A stretch of 18,545 bases of DNA from an uncultured Oscillospiraceae bacterium (GTDB taxonomy: Bacteria; Bacillota; Clostridia; Oscillospirales; Oscillospiraceae), in the NCBI GenBank assembly GCA_934661735.1, contig CAKUJN010000041.1:1-18545 (forward strand). Direction: 5' to 3'. The notes under the pieces were generated by a model that saw only the letters and a list, made by a program, of their open reading frames with translations, was not told the DNA's origin and did no database searches. A program made the position numbers and the translations under genes. Each line of letters starts with the position of its first letter. Within the stretch, counting starts at the first letter, position 1. This document shows, one piece after another, positions 1-6,305 of this stretch.

Positions 1-266
1 CCTTCGTAGGTCACGGCGTAGGCGAGCAGATGCATGAAGAGCCTGAGGTACCGAATTTTGGCGCTCCCGGAAGAGGGCCGAGAATGGTCAAAGGCATGAC
101 GATCGCTGTGGAGCCGATGGTCACGGAGGGCACTTACGACGTAAGAGTCCTCAAGGACCGCTGGACCACAGTGACGGCCGACGGCAAGCTCGCAGCCCAC
201 TACGAAAATACGATCCTGATTACCGACGGCGAGCCGGAAATTCTCACCGTCACAGAGGGGCTTTAA
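1..266 (+). CDS. map: Methionine aminopeptidase type I, C-terminal part (partial)
   Basis: The gene runs in from the left edge; reading frame 3 is open from base 3 to the TAA at 264–266. The product removes the initiator methionine from nascent proteins using a dinuclear metal centre. The visible part begins at the hallmark FVGHGVGEQMHEEPEVPNFG, which carries a metal/substrate-binding His of the pita-bread fold. It continues through KGMTIAVEPMV (metal-ligand Glu) and ends with HYENTILIT (last ligand Glu). This is the usual C-terminal end of the family, so the gene appears intact at this end. It lies three bases upstream of the KOW-protein start, consistent with cotranscription in the ribosomal-protein operon, where map commonly precedes infA in Firmicutes. 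Identification is secure from the motifs; only the N-terminal portion is unseen. Confidence 0.96.
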   Translation, partial: FVGHGVGEQMHEEPEVPNFGAPGRGPRMVKGMTIAVEPMVTEGTYDVRVLKDRWTTVTADGKLAAHYENTILITDGEPEILTVTEGL

Positions 267-269
267 GTT

Positions 270-560
270 ATGGAAATATCCAGAGCGGATGTGGTCGTTT
301 CGCTGGCCGGACGCGACAAAGGACAGCTTTTCTTCGTACTCGATACGGACGATCTGTTTGTCTACATCGCTGACGGCAAGGGCAGAAGGCTTGAACAGCC
401 CAAGCGCAAAAAGCGGAAGCACGTCCGGAAGCTCCCTCAGACAGACACGCGCGTCGCCGAGAAAATTCGCAACGGCGACAAGGTACTCAACAGCGAATTA
501 CGAAGGGAATTGTCCGCTTACGGTCAAAAATTCAACAGTCAAAACCAGGGGGTTATTTGA
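270..560 (+). CDS. KOW domain RNA-binding protein (L14e-like)
   Basis: A 96-residue basic protein. The N-terminal half (about residues 5–45: [19 protein letters not shown], then a short strand and [14 protein letters not shown]) fits the KOW fold seen in Clostridia proteins annotated as ribosomal L14e/L6e/L27e-like. The segment [11 protein letters not shown] at 44–54 is a strongly basic, likely RNA-contacting tract. The C-terminus (about 60–96) is polar and probably flexible. The ATG follows the map stop by three bases, and the gene overlaps or abuts infA at its 3' end. This position between map and infA is recurrent in Clostridia, suggesting a translation-related role, but the exact role is not established. 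No zinc motif or transmembrane segment is seen. Confidence 0.85.
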   Translation: MEISRADVVVSLAGRDKGQLFFVLDTDDLFVYIADGKGRRLEQPKRKKRKHVRKLPQTDTRVAEKIRNGDKVLNSELRRELSAYGQKFNSQNQGVI

Positions 561-562
561 TC

Positions 563-781
563 TTGGCAAAAGACGACGTAATCGAACTTGAGGGCATCGT
601 AACTGATGCACTGCCGAATGCCATGTTCTCTGTCGATATTGGCGGTGGACACACCATTCTGGCGCATATTTCCGGCAAGCTCCGGATGAACTTTATTAAG
701 ATCCTGCCCGGCGACAAGGTGACCGTTCAAATGTCGCCCTATGATCTTACCCGCGGCAGAATCACATGGAGAAGTAAATAG
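563..781 (+). CDS. infA: Translation initiation factor IF-1
   Basis: A 72-residue OB-fold protein that binds the ribosomal A site during initiation together with IF-2 and IF-3. The start is TTG at 563: from there the protein begins [19 protein letters not shown], the canonical IF-1 N-terminus, and has the normal 72-residue length. An in-frame TTG at 557 would add two residues but sits only about 4 bases after the CAGGGGG Shine-Dalgarno at 546–552, whereas 563 is at a normal spacing of about 10 bases. The body shows the conserved [19 protein letters not shown] and the ending RGRITWRSK. The start is just after the KOW-gene stop (558–560), so coupling is likely. Confidence 0.97.
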   Translation: MAKDDVIELEGIVTDALPNAMFSVDIGGGHTILAHISGKLRMNFIKILPGDKVTVQMSPYDLTRGRITWRSK

Positions 782-811
782 AGACAGTGGTCTCATATGG
801 AGGTTAACAGT

Positions 812-925
812 ATGAAGGTAAGACCGTCCGTAAAGCCCATGTGCGAAAAGTGCAAAATCATCAAGCGCAAGGGCCGCGTTATGGTAATTTGCGAAAACCC
901 CAAGCATAAGCAGAGACAAGGTTAA
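812..925 (+). CDS. rpmJ: 50S ribosomal protein L36
   Basis: A 37-residue protein too short for many gene callers. It begins [19 protein letters not shown], typical of bacterial L36. The zinc-ribbon ligands are all present: Cys11, Cys14, Cys27 and His32, so this is the zinc-binding (C+) paralogue type. It binds 23S rRNA late in large-subunit assembly. A good ribosome-binding site (TGGAGG, 798–803) precedes the ATG. It sits between infA and rpsM, the standard Firmicutes order. Length and motif leave little doubt. Confidence 0.97.
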   Translation: MKVRPSVKPMCEKCKIIKRKGRVMVICENPKHKQRQG

Positions 926-945
926 TAGGAGGTGCTCTGAATAGT

Positions 946-1314
946 ATGGCACGTATTGCTGGTATTGACCTGCCCCGTGAGAAGCGAATCGAAATCGGTT
1001 TGACTTATATCTACGGCATCGGCAGAACAAGCGCGAACAAGATCCTCGAACTGGCCGGCATCGATCCCGACATCCGCGTCAAGGATCTGACCGACGAACA
1101 GGAAGCAAAGCTTCGTGACGTTATCGACAAGAACTTCACCATTGAGGGCGACCTCCGCCGTGAAGTTGCGCTGAACATCAAGCGTCTGACTGAGATCGGC
1201 TGCTACCGCGGTGTCCGTCACCGTCGCGGCCTGCCCGTCCGCGGTCAGAGAACCAAGACCAACGCACGCACCCGCAAGGGTCCGAAGAAGACCATTGCGA
1301 ATAAGAAGAAGTAA
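946..1314 (+). CDS. rpsM: 30S ribosomal protein S13
   Basis: A 122-residue head protein of the small subunit that contacts the P-site tRNA and bridges to the 50S subunit. The N-terminus [20 protein letters not shown] and the helix-hairpin-helix stretch [14 protein letters not shown] are diagnostic. The tail carries [20 protein letters not shown] and a Lys/Arg-rich C-terminus ending in KKK. The AGGAGGT ribosome-binding site lies at 927–933, about 12 bases from the ATG, slightly long, but the conserved N-terminus fixes the start. It lies 20 bases downstream of rpmJ and 15 bases upstream of rpsK. Confidence 0.98.
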   Translation: MARIAGIDLPREKRIEIGLTYIYGIGRTSANKILELAGIDPDIRVKDLTDEQEAKLRDVIDKNFTIEGDLRREVALNIKRLTEIGCYRGVRHRRGLPVRGQRTKTNARTRKGPKKTIANKKK

Positions 1315-1329
1315 GGAGGGACACGGAAA

Positions 1330-1728
1330 ATGGCTAAAGCTGTAAAAAAGGTCGTCAAGCGCCGTCGTGAGCGCAAGGTTATCGAAAAGGGCGCCGTGCA
1401 TATCCGCTCGTCCTTCAACAACACCATGGTTACCGTGACCGACACCAACGGCAACGCTCTGTCATGGGCGTCCTCCGGTGGGCTCGGCTTCCGCGGTTCC
1501 AGAAAGTCCACTCCCTACGCTGCGCAGATGGTCGCTGAGACCGCCGCAAAGGCTGCTGTTGAAAACTACAGCCTCAAGAGCGTAGAAGTATTCGTCAAGG
1601 GCCCCGGCCAGGGTCGTGAATCTGCCATCCGTGCGCTCCAGTCCGCAGGTCTGGAGGTCACGATGATCAAGGACGTCACGCCCATTCCGCACAATGGCTG
1701 CCGTCCTCCCAAGCGCCGTCGCGTTTAA
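1330..1728 (+). CDS. rpsK: 30S ribosomal protein S11
   Basis: A 132-residue platform protein of the 30S subunit near the mRNA exit region. Recognisable segments are [40 protein letters not shown] and [20 protein letters not shown]. The C-terminus [15 protein letters not shown] is the near-invariant family end. A GGAGGG ribosome-binding site is just after the rpsM stop. Length matches the family (about 130). Confidence 0.98.
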   Translation: MAKAVKKVVKRRRERKVIEKGAVHIRSSFNNTMVTVTDTNGNALSWASSGGLGFRGSRKSTPYAAQMVAETAAKAAVENYSLKSVEVFVKGPGQGRESAIRALQSAGLEVTMIKDVTPIPHNGCRPPKRRRV

Positions 1729-1752
1729 TGAATCAAGGAGGAGTAAAGTAAA

Positions 1753-2349
1753 ATGGCAAAGAATACACAGCCTGTACTCAAGCGTTGCAGAACGCTGGGT
1801 GTTTCTCCCGCCGCGATGGGTTACAGCAAGAACTCCAACCGCAATCCCAGTGGTAAGAGAAGAACGAAGAAGTCCGAATATGGCATGCAGCTGACGGAGA
1901 AGCAGAAGGTCAAGTTCGTCTATGGCATTCTGGAAAAGCAGTTCCACATGCTGTATGAAAAGGCCGAGCGCATGAACGGCAACACCGGCGAGCTGCTGCT
2001 CAGCCTGGTTGAGCGCCGTCTGGACAACGTCGTCTACCGCCTTGGCTTCGCCAAGACCCGCCGCGAGGCCCGTCAGCTGGTCAACCACGGCCACTTCACG
2101 GTCAATGGCAAGCGCGTCAACATCCCGTCCTATCAGGTCAACCTGAACGACGTGATCGCTGTCAGCGAGAAGAGCTGCTCTACCACCCGCTTCAAGACCA
2201 TGAAAGAGGACGACGCGTTCATCGCTGCGCCCAAGTGGCTCGAAAGAGACAAGAACAACCTCACCGGTAAGGTTATTGCACTTCCCGCCAGAGACGATAT
2301 TGACTTTGAGATCGCAGAAAATCTGATCGTCGAATTGTACTCCAAGTAA
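1753..2349 (+). CDS. rpsD: 30S ribosomal protein S4
   Basis: A 198-residue primary 16S rRNA-binding assembly protein. The N-terminal region has a single Cys (residue 12), so it is the non-zinc form. The S4 RNA-binding domain (about residues 88–150) is clear from RLDNVVYRLGFAKTRREARQ, LVNHGHFTVNGKRVNIPSYQ and the following VNLNDVIAV. The C-terminus ends in IVELYSK, as usual. A strong AAGGAGGAG site (1736–1744) precedes the ATG at 1753. In several Firmicutes S4 autoregulates its mRNA; no S4 target structure could be identified here by eye. Confidence 0.98.
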   Translation: MAKNTQPVLKRCRTLGVSPAAMGYSKNSNRNPSGKRRTKKSEYGMQLTEKQKVKFVYGILEKQFHMLYEKAERMNGNTGELLLSLVERRLDNVVYRLGFAKTRREARQLVNHGHFTVNGKRVNIPSYQVNLNDVIAVSEKSCSTTRFKTMKEDDAFIAAPKWLERDKNNLTGKVIALPARDDIDFEIAENLIVELYSK

Positions 2350-2387
2350 CGGTCTGACCCTCGTTTATTGGTAAGCTGAATTCGGCA

Positions 2388-2404
2388 GCGAAACGACGTT
2401 TCGC
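2388..2404 (+). other. Perfect hairpin in the rpsD–rpoA spacer
   Basis: The arms GCGAAAC (2388–2394) and GTTTCGC (2398–2404) are perfectly complementary around a GAC triloop, in the 79-base spacer before rpoA. No T-tract follows, and the rpoA ribosome-binding site (AAGGAGG) comes about ten bases later, so this is not a usual terminator. It could be an RNase processing site or affect rpoA translation; that is inference. Confidence 0.4.
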
Positions 2405-2428
2405 AGTTACAAGGAGGGTAATTTATTC

Positions 2429-3394
2429 ATGGTAGAAATTGAAAAGCCGCGCATTGAGTGTATCGATTCTCCCGAGAACGGCTCCTACGGCAAATATGTC
2501 GTGGAGCCGCTCGAAAGGGGCTATGGCACCACCCTTGGCAACAGCCTGAGAAGAATTCTTCTGTCCTCTCTGCCAGGAACGGCCGCGACCTCCATCAAGA
2601 TCGCGGGCGTCCAGCATGAGTTTTCCACGATCCCCGGCGTAAAAGAGGACGTCACGGAGATCGTTCTGAACGTCAAGAAGATCATTGCAAGACTGCACTG
2701 CCAGGGCACCAAGACCGTATTCATCGACGCAAGCGGTGAGCGCGAAGTGACTGCCGGCGACATCAAGGCAGACGGTGAGGTGGAGATTCTGAATCCCGAC
2801 CTGCATATCTGCTCCCTCGGCCCTGACGCGAGCTTCAATATGGAGATCACGCTCAGCCATGGCCGCGGCTATGTGTCGTCCGACAAGAACAAGACGCCCA
2901 ACATGCCGATCGGTACGATCGCCGTGGACTCGATCTATACACCTGTCTACAAGGTGAACTATACCGTAGAAAACACCCGTGTGGGCAATATGACCGACTA
3001 CGACAAGCTGACCCTGGAGGTCTGGACCGATTCTACCATCTCCGCAAGGGATGCAGTGAGTCTCGGCGCTAAGATCCTTTCCGACCATCTGAGCCTGTTC
3101 ACCGACCTGTCTGAGACGGTCGCCAGCAAGCCCACGATGGCAGAAAAGCCTGAAACCCACCGCGACAAGGTGCTGGAGCTGACCATCGAAGAGCTTGATC
3201 TCTCCGTCCGGAGCTTCAACTGCCTCAAGCGCGCCAACATCAACAACGTCGAGGATCTGATTTCCAGAACCGGCGAGGATATGATGAAGGTCCGCAACAT
3301 GGGCAGAAAGTCTCTGGAAGAGGTCCAGAACAAGCTTGCAATGATGGGTCTGAGTCTGGCCAGCGACGATTCGGGCAATTCAAACAACAACTAA
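2429..3394 (+). CDS. rpoA: DNA-directed RNA polymerase subunit alpha
   Basis: A 321-residue subunit that nucleates core polymerase assembly and contacts activators and UP elements. The N-terminal domain (about 1–230) includes [20 protein letters not shown] and [20 protein letters not shown], the conserved dimerisation/β-binding segments. The C-terminal DNA-binding domain (about 248–310) contains [20 protein letters not shown] and [18 protein letters not shown] Ser/Asn-rich tail ([10 protein letters not shown]) ends the protein. Length is normal (about 315). The AAGGAGGG ribosome-binding site is at 2411–2418. It is followed after 34 bases by rplQ, the standard order. Confidence 0.98.
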   Translation: MVEIEKPRIECIDSPENGSYGKYVVEPLERGYGTTLGNSLRRILLSSLPGTAATSIKIAGVQHEFSTIPGVKEDVTEIVLNVKKIIARLHCQGTKTVFIDASGEREVTAGDIKADGEVEILNPDLHICSLGPDASFNMEITLSHGRGYVSSDKNKTPNMPIGTIAVDSIYTPVYKVNYTVENTRVGNMTDYDKLTLEVWTDSTISARDAVSLGAKILSDHLSLFTDLSETVASKPTMAEKPETHRDKVLELTIEELDLSVRSFNCLKRANINNVEDLISRTGEDMMKVRNMGRKSLEEVQNKLAMMGLSLASDDSGNSNNN

Positions 3395-3428
3395 ATGCAA
3401 TAACCTTTTGAAGAAGGAGGAATAACCC

Positions 3429-3770
3429 ATGTTTGGTACGAGAAAGCTCGGCAGAACCAGCGATCAGAGAAAGGCCATGCTGCGTCAGCAGACCACCGCT
3501 CTGTTTGAGAATGGCAAGATCGAGACGACTTTCTACAGAGCAAAGGAAGTCCAGCCGGTTGCCGAGAAGATGGTAACCCTGGGTAAGAAGAACACTCTGG
3601 CCACCTACCGCAGAGCGCTCAGCTACATCACCAAGGAAGATGTTGCCAACAAGCTCTTCAAGGAGATCGCGCCGAAGTATGCCGACCGCAACGGCGGCTA
3701 TACCCGTGTCACCCGTCTTGGCCCGCGCAAGGGCGACGGCGCTGAGATGGCGATCATTGAGCTGGTCTGA
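3429..3770 (+). CDS. rplQ: 50S ribosomal protein L17
   Basis: A 113-residue large-subunit protein near the peptide exit tunnel. The start [20 protein letters not shown] and the segment [20 protein letters not shown] are diagnostic, as is the end [16 protein letters not shown]. It is the last gene of the ribosomal operon: a terminator hairpin follows within 20 bases. The ribosome-binding site AAGGAGGAA lies at 3414–3422. Confidence 0.98.
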   Translation: MFGTRKLGRTSDQRKAMLRQQTTALFENGKIETTFYRAKEVQPVAEKMVTLGKKNTLATYRRALSYITKEDVANKLFKEIAPKYADRNGGYTRVTRLGPRKGDGAEMAIIELV

Positions 3771-3787
3771 TTTTCTGATACAATGAT

Positions 3788-3829
3788 AAAAACTCCCTTT
3801 TGGCAGATACTATGCCAAAGGGGGTTTTT
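3788..3829 (+). terminator. Intrinsic terminator of the ribosomal operon
   Basis: The 5' arm AAAAACTCCCTTTTGGCA (3788–3805) pairs with TGCCAAAGGGGGTTTTT (3813–3829) with one wobble and one bulge, leaving a 7-base loop. The A-run before and T-run after make it potentially bidirectional. The 3' arm G-run (3820–3824) is also the best ribosome-binding site for the next gene, so the structure could hide that site when transcription reads through. Confidence 0.85.
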
Positions 3830-3833
3830 ATTT

Positions 3834-4277
3834 GTGAAAATGAGCAAAAAGGAATACAAGCAGCTGGTCAAATCGATGGCGCCGAAATCACCGATCTGGA
3901 AGGACATGCTGATGGCATTTGTCATCGGCGGCGCAATCTGCGCGCTGGGACAGCTGATTCTGAATGGCTGGAAAGCGGCAGGACTGGAAAAGGACGCTGC
4001 CGGAACGGCGGCGTCAATCACGCTGGTATTTCTCAGCGCGGTTCTGACGGCGCTGAGTCTGTATGACGACATCGCGTGTCACGCGGGCGCTGGGACGCTG
4101 GTGCCGATTACAGGCTTTGCAAACTCGGTCGTGTCGCCTGCAATGGACTTCCGTGCGGAGGGGCTTGTCACCGGTATGGCGGCGAAGATGTTTATCATCG
4201 CGGGACCGGTGATTGTCTACGGCACGGTTGCGAGCATCCTCTACGGGCTGATTCTGGTGATTTTTGGACTGGCATAG
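3834..4277 (+). CDS. spoVAC: Stage V sporulation protein AC (SpoVAC)
   Basis: A membrane protein of the SpoVA channel in the spore inner membrane, involved in dipicolinic acid movement; Bacillus SpoVAC behaves as a mechanosensitive channel. I choose GTG at 3834 (147 aa) because it sits 9 bases after the GGGGG at 3820–3824; ATG at 3840 is an alternative only two codons shorter. After a basic cytosolic start (KKEYKQLVKSMAPKSP) come hydrophobic segments, including MAFVIGGAICALGQLIL, SITLVFLSAVLTALSLY and VIVYGTVASILYGLILVIF. The conserved loop HAGAGTLVPITGFANSVVSP is a SpoVA hallmark. The usual partners spoVAD and spoVAE are not adjacent. A weak promoter-like pair (TTGAGC, 3757; TACAAT, 3779; 16-base spacer) lies just ahead; start there would fall inside the terminator and could bypass it. 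Confidence 0.9.
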   Translation: MKMSKKEYKQLVKSMAPKSPIWKDMLMAFVIGGAICALGQLILNGWKAAGLEKDAAGTAASITLVFLSAVLTALSLYDDIACHAGAGTLVPITGFANSVVSPAMDFRAEGLVTGMAAKMFIIAGPVIVYGTVASILYGLILVIFGLA

Positions 4278-4326
4278 GCGCGGAGAGAAAAATCGAGGCG
4301 GGAAGGCAGAAAAGCGGGCGTTCTGC

Positions 4327-4355
4327 TTGCAAAAGACGGCGGCACAGCGTATACT
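4327..4355 (+). promoter_or_regulatory. SigA-type promoter for plsY
   Basis: TTGCAA at 4327–4332 and TATACT at 4350–4355 are separated by 17 bases, a close match to the housekeeping consensus. It lies in the spacer after spoVAC and upstream of plsY, so plsY probably has its own transcript starting near 4362. Confidence 0.7.
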
Positions 4356-4369
4356 ATACACAATATACG

Positions 4370-4389
4370 CCGCGCCGCCGCTGGCGCGG
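4370..4389 (+). other. GC hairpin in the plsY leader
   Basis: CCGCGCC (4370–4376) and GGCGCGG (4383–4389) form a perfect 7-bp stem with a 6-base loop, in the predicted 5' untranslated region. No T-run follows. It may influence mRNA stability or translation of plsY, whose ribosome-binding site is weak. Confidence 0.4.
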
Positions 4390-4420
4390 ATGTAAAACCG
4401 GAATGAAAGCGGGTGCCGGA

Positions 4421-5041
4421 ATGCTCTATCCATATGTGCTGGCCGCCCTTGGCGGATATCTGATCGGCTGCTCAAACATGGCGCTGTACCTGTCAAAGGC
4501 GCTGGGTGTGGACCTGCGCAGTGCAGGCTCACGAAATCTGGGCGCATCAAACGCCATGATCCTGCTCGGCTGGCCGGCGGGCATTCTCGTCGGCGTCCAT
4601 GACATCGGAAAGGCTGTGCTGGCCGTTCTGCTGGCAAGATACTTCTTTGCGGAGACAGCACTGATCGGTACGGTTGCGGGCGTCGCGTGCGTTCTGGGAC
4701 ACATGTACCCGTTCTATCTGAAATTCCGCGGCGGAAAGGGCTTTGCGTCGTATCTGGGCATGGTCATCGCGCTGCAATGGAAGTTTGCGCTGGTGCTGCT
4801 GGCGGCGGTTGTGATTGTGACGCTGCTGACGGATTATATCGTGGTCGGAACGGTTACGACCGTGATCTCCTATCCCGTATTCACGGCGACCCGGCTGCGC
4901 AGCTGGACTGCGGTGGCGATCATCTGCGTCGCGACGCTCGCCATTTTGTATAAGCACCGCGAAAACTACGTCCGCATCTGGAACGGCACGGAAACGGGCC
5001 TGATGCGCGCCTCACGCGGCGAGGAACGAATCCGGAAATAA
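4421..5041 (+). CDS. plsY: Glycerol-3-phosphate acyltransferase (PlsY family)
   Basis: A 206-residue multi-pass membrane enzyme that transfers an acyl group from acyl-phosphate to glycerol-3-phosphate, the first step of phospholipid synthesis. The family motifs are visible: GSRNLGASNA at residues 36–45, GGKGFAS at 104–110, and HRENYVRIWNGTE at 179–191, in the correct order between hydrophobic helices. The first motif differs slightly from the usual GSGNxGATN, so this may be a diverged copy. The start at 4421 gives the normal N-terminus; ATG at 4403 would add six residues, and neither has a strong ribosome-binding site. The open frame extends further upstream, but that part overlaps spoVAC and does not resemble the family. 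It is transcribed from its own promoter and ends in a strong hairpin. Confidence 0.88.
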   Translation: MLYPYVLAALGGYLIGCSNMALYLSKALGVDLRSAGSRNLGASNAMILLGWPAGILVGVHDIGKAVLAVLLARYFFAETALIGTVAGVACVLGHMYPFYLKFRGGKGFASYLGMVIALQWKFALVLLAAVVIVTLLTDYIVVGTVTTVISYPVFTATRLRSWTAVAIICVATLAILYKHRENYVRIWNGTETGLMRASRGEERIRK

Positions 5042-5078
5042 AAAACATCTCCCTCCGGCTGCCGGCCGGAGGGAGATG
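5040..5078. terminator. Bidirectional terminator between plsY and the metal sensor
   Basis: CATCTCCCTCCGGC (5046–5059) and its exact reverse complement (5065–5078) form a 14-bp stem around a 5-base loop. On the minus strand the stem is followed by TTTTTT (complement of 5040–5045), making it an excellent terminator for the leftward csoR-type gene. On the plus strand the T-tract is poor (CGTTTAT), but the stem probably also ends plsY transcripts. Confidence 0.85.
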
Positions 5079-5099
5079 CGTTTATGCGGGTAGCAAATA

Positions 5100-5498
5100 C
5101 TATTTGATGAACTTGTCAATCGCCTGACACAGATCATCCAGCGCCTGTTCGTCGTCGTGCTCGACGGCGTCGACGATGCAGTGCTGAATATGGTCCTGCA
5201 AAATCACCTTGCCGATGTTGTTGATGGCCGAGCGCACGGCGGCAATCTGAATCAGAACCTCGGAGCAGTCGCGGCCGCTTTCCACCATCTTCCTGACGGA
5301 CTCCAGATGGCCGATGGCGCGTGAAAGGCGGTTGAGCACGGCTTTGGTGTTCTCATGCACATGCGGATGCGCATGATCGGAACCGTGTGCATGATCGTGG
5401 TCGTGAAAGTGCTGTGCATCATGCGTGTCCTCGGGCAGGTGGACATGGGGAATCCCGTTTTCATGCAGATATTCGTGATCGTGTGCGTCGTGCGGCAT
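5100..5498 (-). CDS. CsoR/RcnR/InrS-family metal-sensing repressor with His-rich N-terminus
   Basis: A 132-residue protein. Residues about 50–132 are the all-helical DUF156 fold of copper/nickel/formaldehyde-sensing repressors (TKAVLNRLSRAIGHLESVRK, then the metal-site helices). The metal-site residues Cys78, His103 and Cys107 have the exact 25/4 spacing of the CsoR Cys-His-Cys set, which the nickel sensor InrS also uses, so sequence alone does not decide between copper and nickel. The first 50 residues hold 16 histidines, unusual for the family. I choose ATG at 5498 because GGAGGG ends 7 bases upstream; an in-frame GTG at 5513 overlaps that site and is unlikely. It is divergent from a His-rich protein, cooT and the CO/acetyl-CoA genes, which favours nickel sensing by inference. 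By family analogy, metal binding would release it from DNA. Confidence 0.88.
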   Translation of the reverse strand: MPHDAHDHEYLHENGIPHVHLPEDTHDAQHFHDHDHAHGSDHAHPHVHENTKAVLNRLSRAIGHLESVRKMVESGRDCSEVLIQIAAVRSAINNIGKVILQDHIQHCIVDAVEHDDEQALDDLCQAIDKFIK

Positions 5499-5530
5499 GG
5501 CGTGTCCCTCCACCGGAAAATGTTACGCCT

Positions 5531-5539
5531 AGTATATCA
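5531..5539 (-). promoter_or_regulatory. Extended -10 promoter of the metal-sensor gene
   Basis: On the minus strand the sequence reads TGATATACT, a TGn extended -10 with TATACT. No good -35 hexamer is seen at 17 bases. Near-repeats GGAAATCC and GGAAAATCC (plus-strand 5542–5558) occupy the spacer/-35 region and could be a regulator site. Predicted start is near 5524, giving a short leader before the GGAGGG site. Confidence 0.5.
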
Positions 5540-5596
5540 CAGGAAATCCGGAAAATCCATCGGAGTTTCCGACAATTTTTGCGGAAATTAGAACAG

Positions 5597-5619
5597 AAAA
5601 TCCCGCACGGGGGGATTTT
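5597..5619. promoter_or_regulatory. Candidate CsoR/RcnR-type operator
   Basis: AAAATCCC (5597–5604) and GGGATTTT (5612–5619) form an inverted repeat around GCACGGG, giving a C-tract/G-tract palindrome. CsoR and RcnR operators characteristically are A/T-flanked inverted repeats around G/C tracts. It sits between the divergent sensor gene and the His-rich/cooT genes, about 18 bases upstream of the rightward -35. It also resembles a small terminator hairpin, but neither flanking gene is transcribed towards it. Confidence 0.45.
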
Positions 5620-5637
5620 TGACACGCAATCAGACAC

Positions 5638-5666
5638 TTTACAAAGCGGTGGGCAGACGGTATAAT
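5638..5666 (+). promoter_or_regulatory. SigA-type promoter of the His-rich/cooT operon
   Basis: TTTACA (5638–5643) and a perfect TATAAT (5661–5666) are separated by 17 bases. Predicted transcription start is near 5673, leaving a leader of about 64 bases. A TTGACA at 5619 has no matching -10 and is probably not used. Confidence 0.75.
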
Positions 5667-5686
5667 ATCAACATAAAAATGAATGT

Positions 5687-5722
5687 GCGGCGCCCGATGG
5701 CGCTGCGGTCCGCAAGGCGGAC
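5687..5722 (+). other. Twin hairpins in the His-rich gene leader
   Basis: GCGGCGCC/GGCGCTGC (5687–5694 with 5699–5706, CGAT loop, one wobble) is followed by GTCCGC/GCGGAC (5708–5713 with 5717–5722, AAG loop). Both are compact and adjacent, immediately before the GGAAAGGA ribosome-binding site. They probably stabilise or shape the leader; no known riboswitch class is recognised. Confidence 0.4.
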
Positions 5723-5736
5723 GGAAAGGAACCGAT

Positions 5737-6099
5737 ATGCTGTATCCCTGCTATGACCACGACATGAGCGGCGGCCACGACCATGCACATCCGCACACAC
5801 ACGACCACGATCACGTGCATGAGCACGACCACGCCTGCGACGGGCACATCCACTGCGGTGAGGAGCACAACTGCGCCGAATGCGGCCACGCGCACGCCGC
5901 GCCGCGCGAGGAACTGATTGCGCTGATGAAATACATGGTTGGCCACAATACGTCCCACGCCAATGAGCTGGCGCAGCTGGCAAAGCAGCTGGACGAGGTG
6001 GGCGAGCATACCGCCTATGAGCAGGTCATGCAGGCGGTAAGCGACTTCGAAAAGGGCAACATGCGCCTGTCCACAGTGCTGGCGGCGCTGAACGCGTAA
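5737..6099 (+). CDS. His/Cys-rich probable metal (nickel) storage or chaperone protein
   Basis: A 120-residue soluble protein. Residues 7–53 hold 16 histidines, largely alternating (HDHAHPHTHDHDHVHEHDH), plus cysteines 34, 40, 46 and 49, the last pair as CAEC. The C-terminal part (about 56–120) is predicted helical, with MKYMVGHNTSHANELAQLAK and a terminal MRLSTVLAALNA. I do not recognise a named family for this domain. It directly precedes cooT and is divergent from a metal sensor; with CODH/ACS genes downstream, nickel binding is the best inference. The ATG at 5737 follows GGAAAGGA at 5723–5730; the frame extends upstream to 5683, but that region forms leader hairpins. Zinc or cobalt handling cannot be excluded. 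Confidence 0.75.
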   Translation: MLYPCYDHDMSGGHDHAHPHTHDHDHVHEHDHACDGHIHCGEEHNCAECGHAHAAPREELIALMKYMVGHNTSHANELAQLAKQLDEVGEHTAYEQVMQAVSDFEKGNMRLSTVLAALNA

Positions 6100-6111
6100 G
6101 GAGGAAGCACC

Positions 6112-6300
6112 ATGTGTCTTGCAATGGTCTACCGCGGCGAGGAAACGGCGGAAAACCTGATTTTAAGCAATGTGCAGCGCATTGAATGCCGTGCGGGCGA
6201 GGTTGTGCTGACCGACCTGATGGAGCGCCAGATCACCGTCAAGGGCGAGCTGGTGTCGGTTGATCTGGTGGGCAATACTGCGCTCATCCGGCCGCTGTAA
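6112..6300 (+). CDS. cooT: CooT-family nickel-binding protein
   Basis: A 62-residue protein starting MCLAMVY. CooT proteins are about 60–70 residues and begin with a Cys at position 2 that contributes to nickel binding in a dimer; here Cys2 is present. The rest (residues 8–62) is β-rich with alternating hydrophobics (VQRIECRAGEVVLTDLM, VSVDLVGNTALIRPL), as in the family. In Rhodospirillum rubrum CooT belongs to the CO dehydrogenase nickel maturation set with CooC and CooJ. Here cooC is about 1.5 kb downstream and the His-rich gene directly upstream may act as a CooJ-like partner (inference; no sequence homology claimed). An excellent AAGGAGGAA site precedes the ATG, 12 bases after the upstream stop. 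Confidence 0.88.
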   Translation: MCLAMVYRGEETAENLILSNVQRIECRAGEVVLTDLMERQITVKGELVSVDLVGNTALIRPL

Positions 6301-6305
6301 GCGCC

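Noticed and set aside
4076..4420. The upstream in-frame extension of the plsY frame
   Set aside because: It overlaps spoVAC, runs through the plsY promoter and leader hairpin, and its translation has no resemblance to PlsY.
5381..5403. A repeat-like CATGATCG/CATGCGCA pattern, checked as a possible CRISPR or tandem repeat
   Set aside because: It is the His/Asp-rich coding region of the sensor; the codons for His and Asp produce the periodic pattern.
5619..5624. A perfect TTGACA in the divergent region
   Set aside because: No -10 element lies 16–18 bases downstream. The TTTACA–17–TATAAT pair at 5638–5666 is the better promoter.
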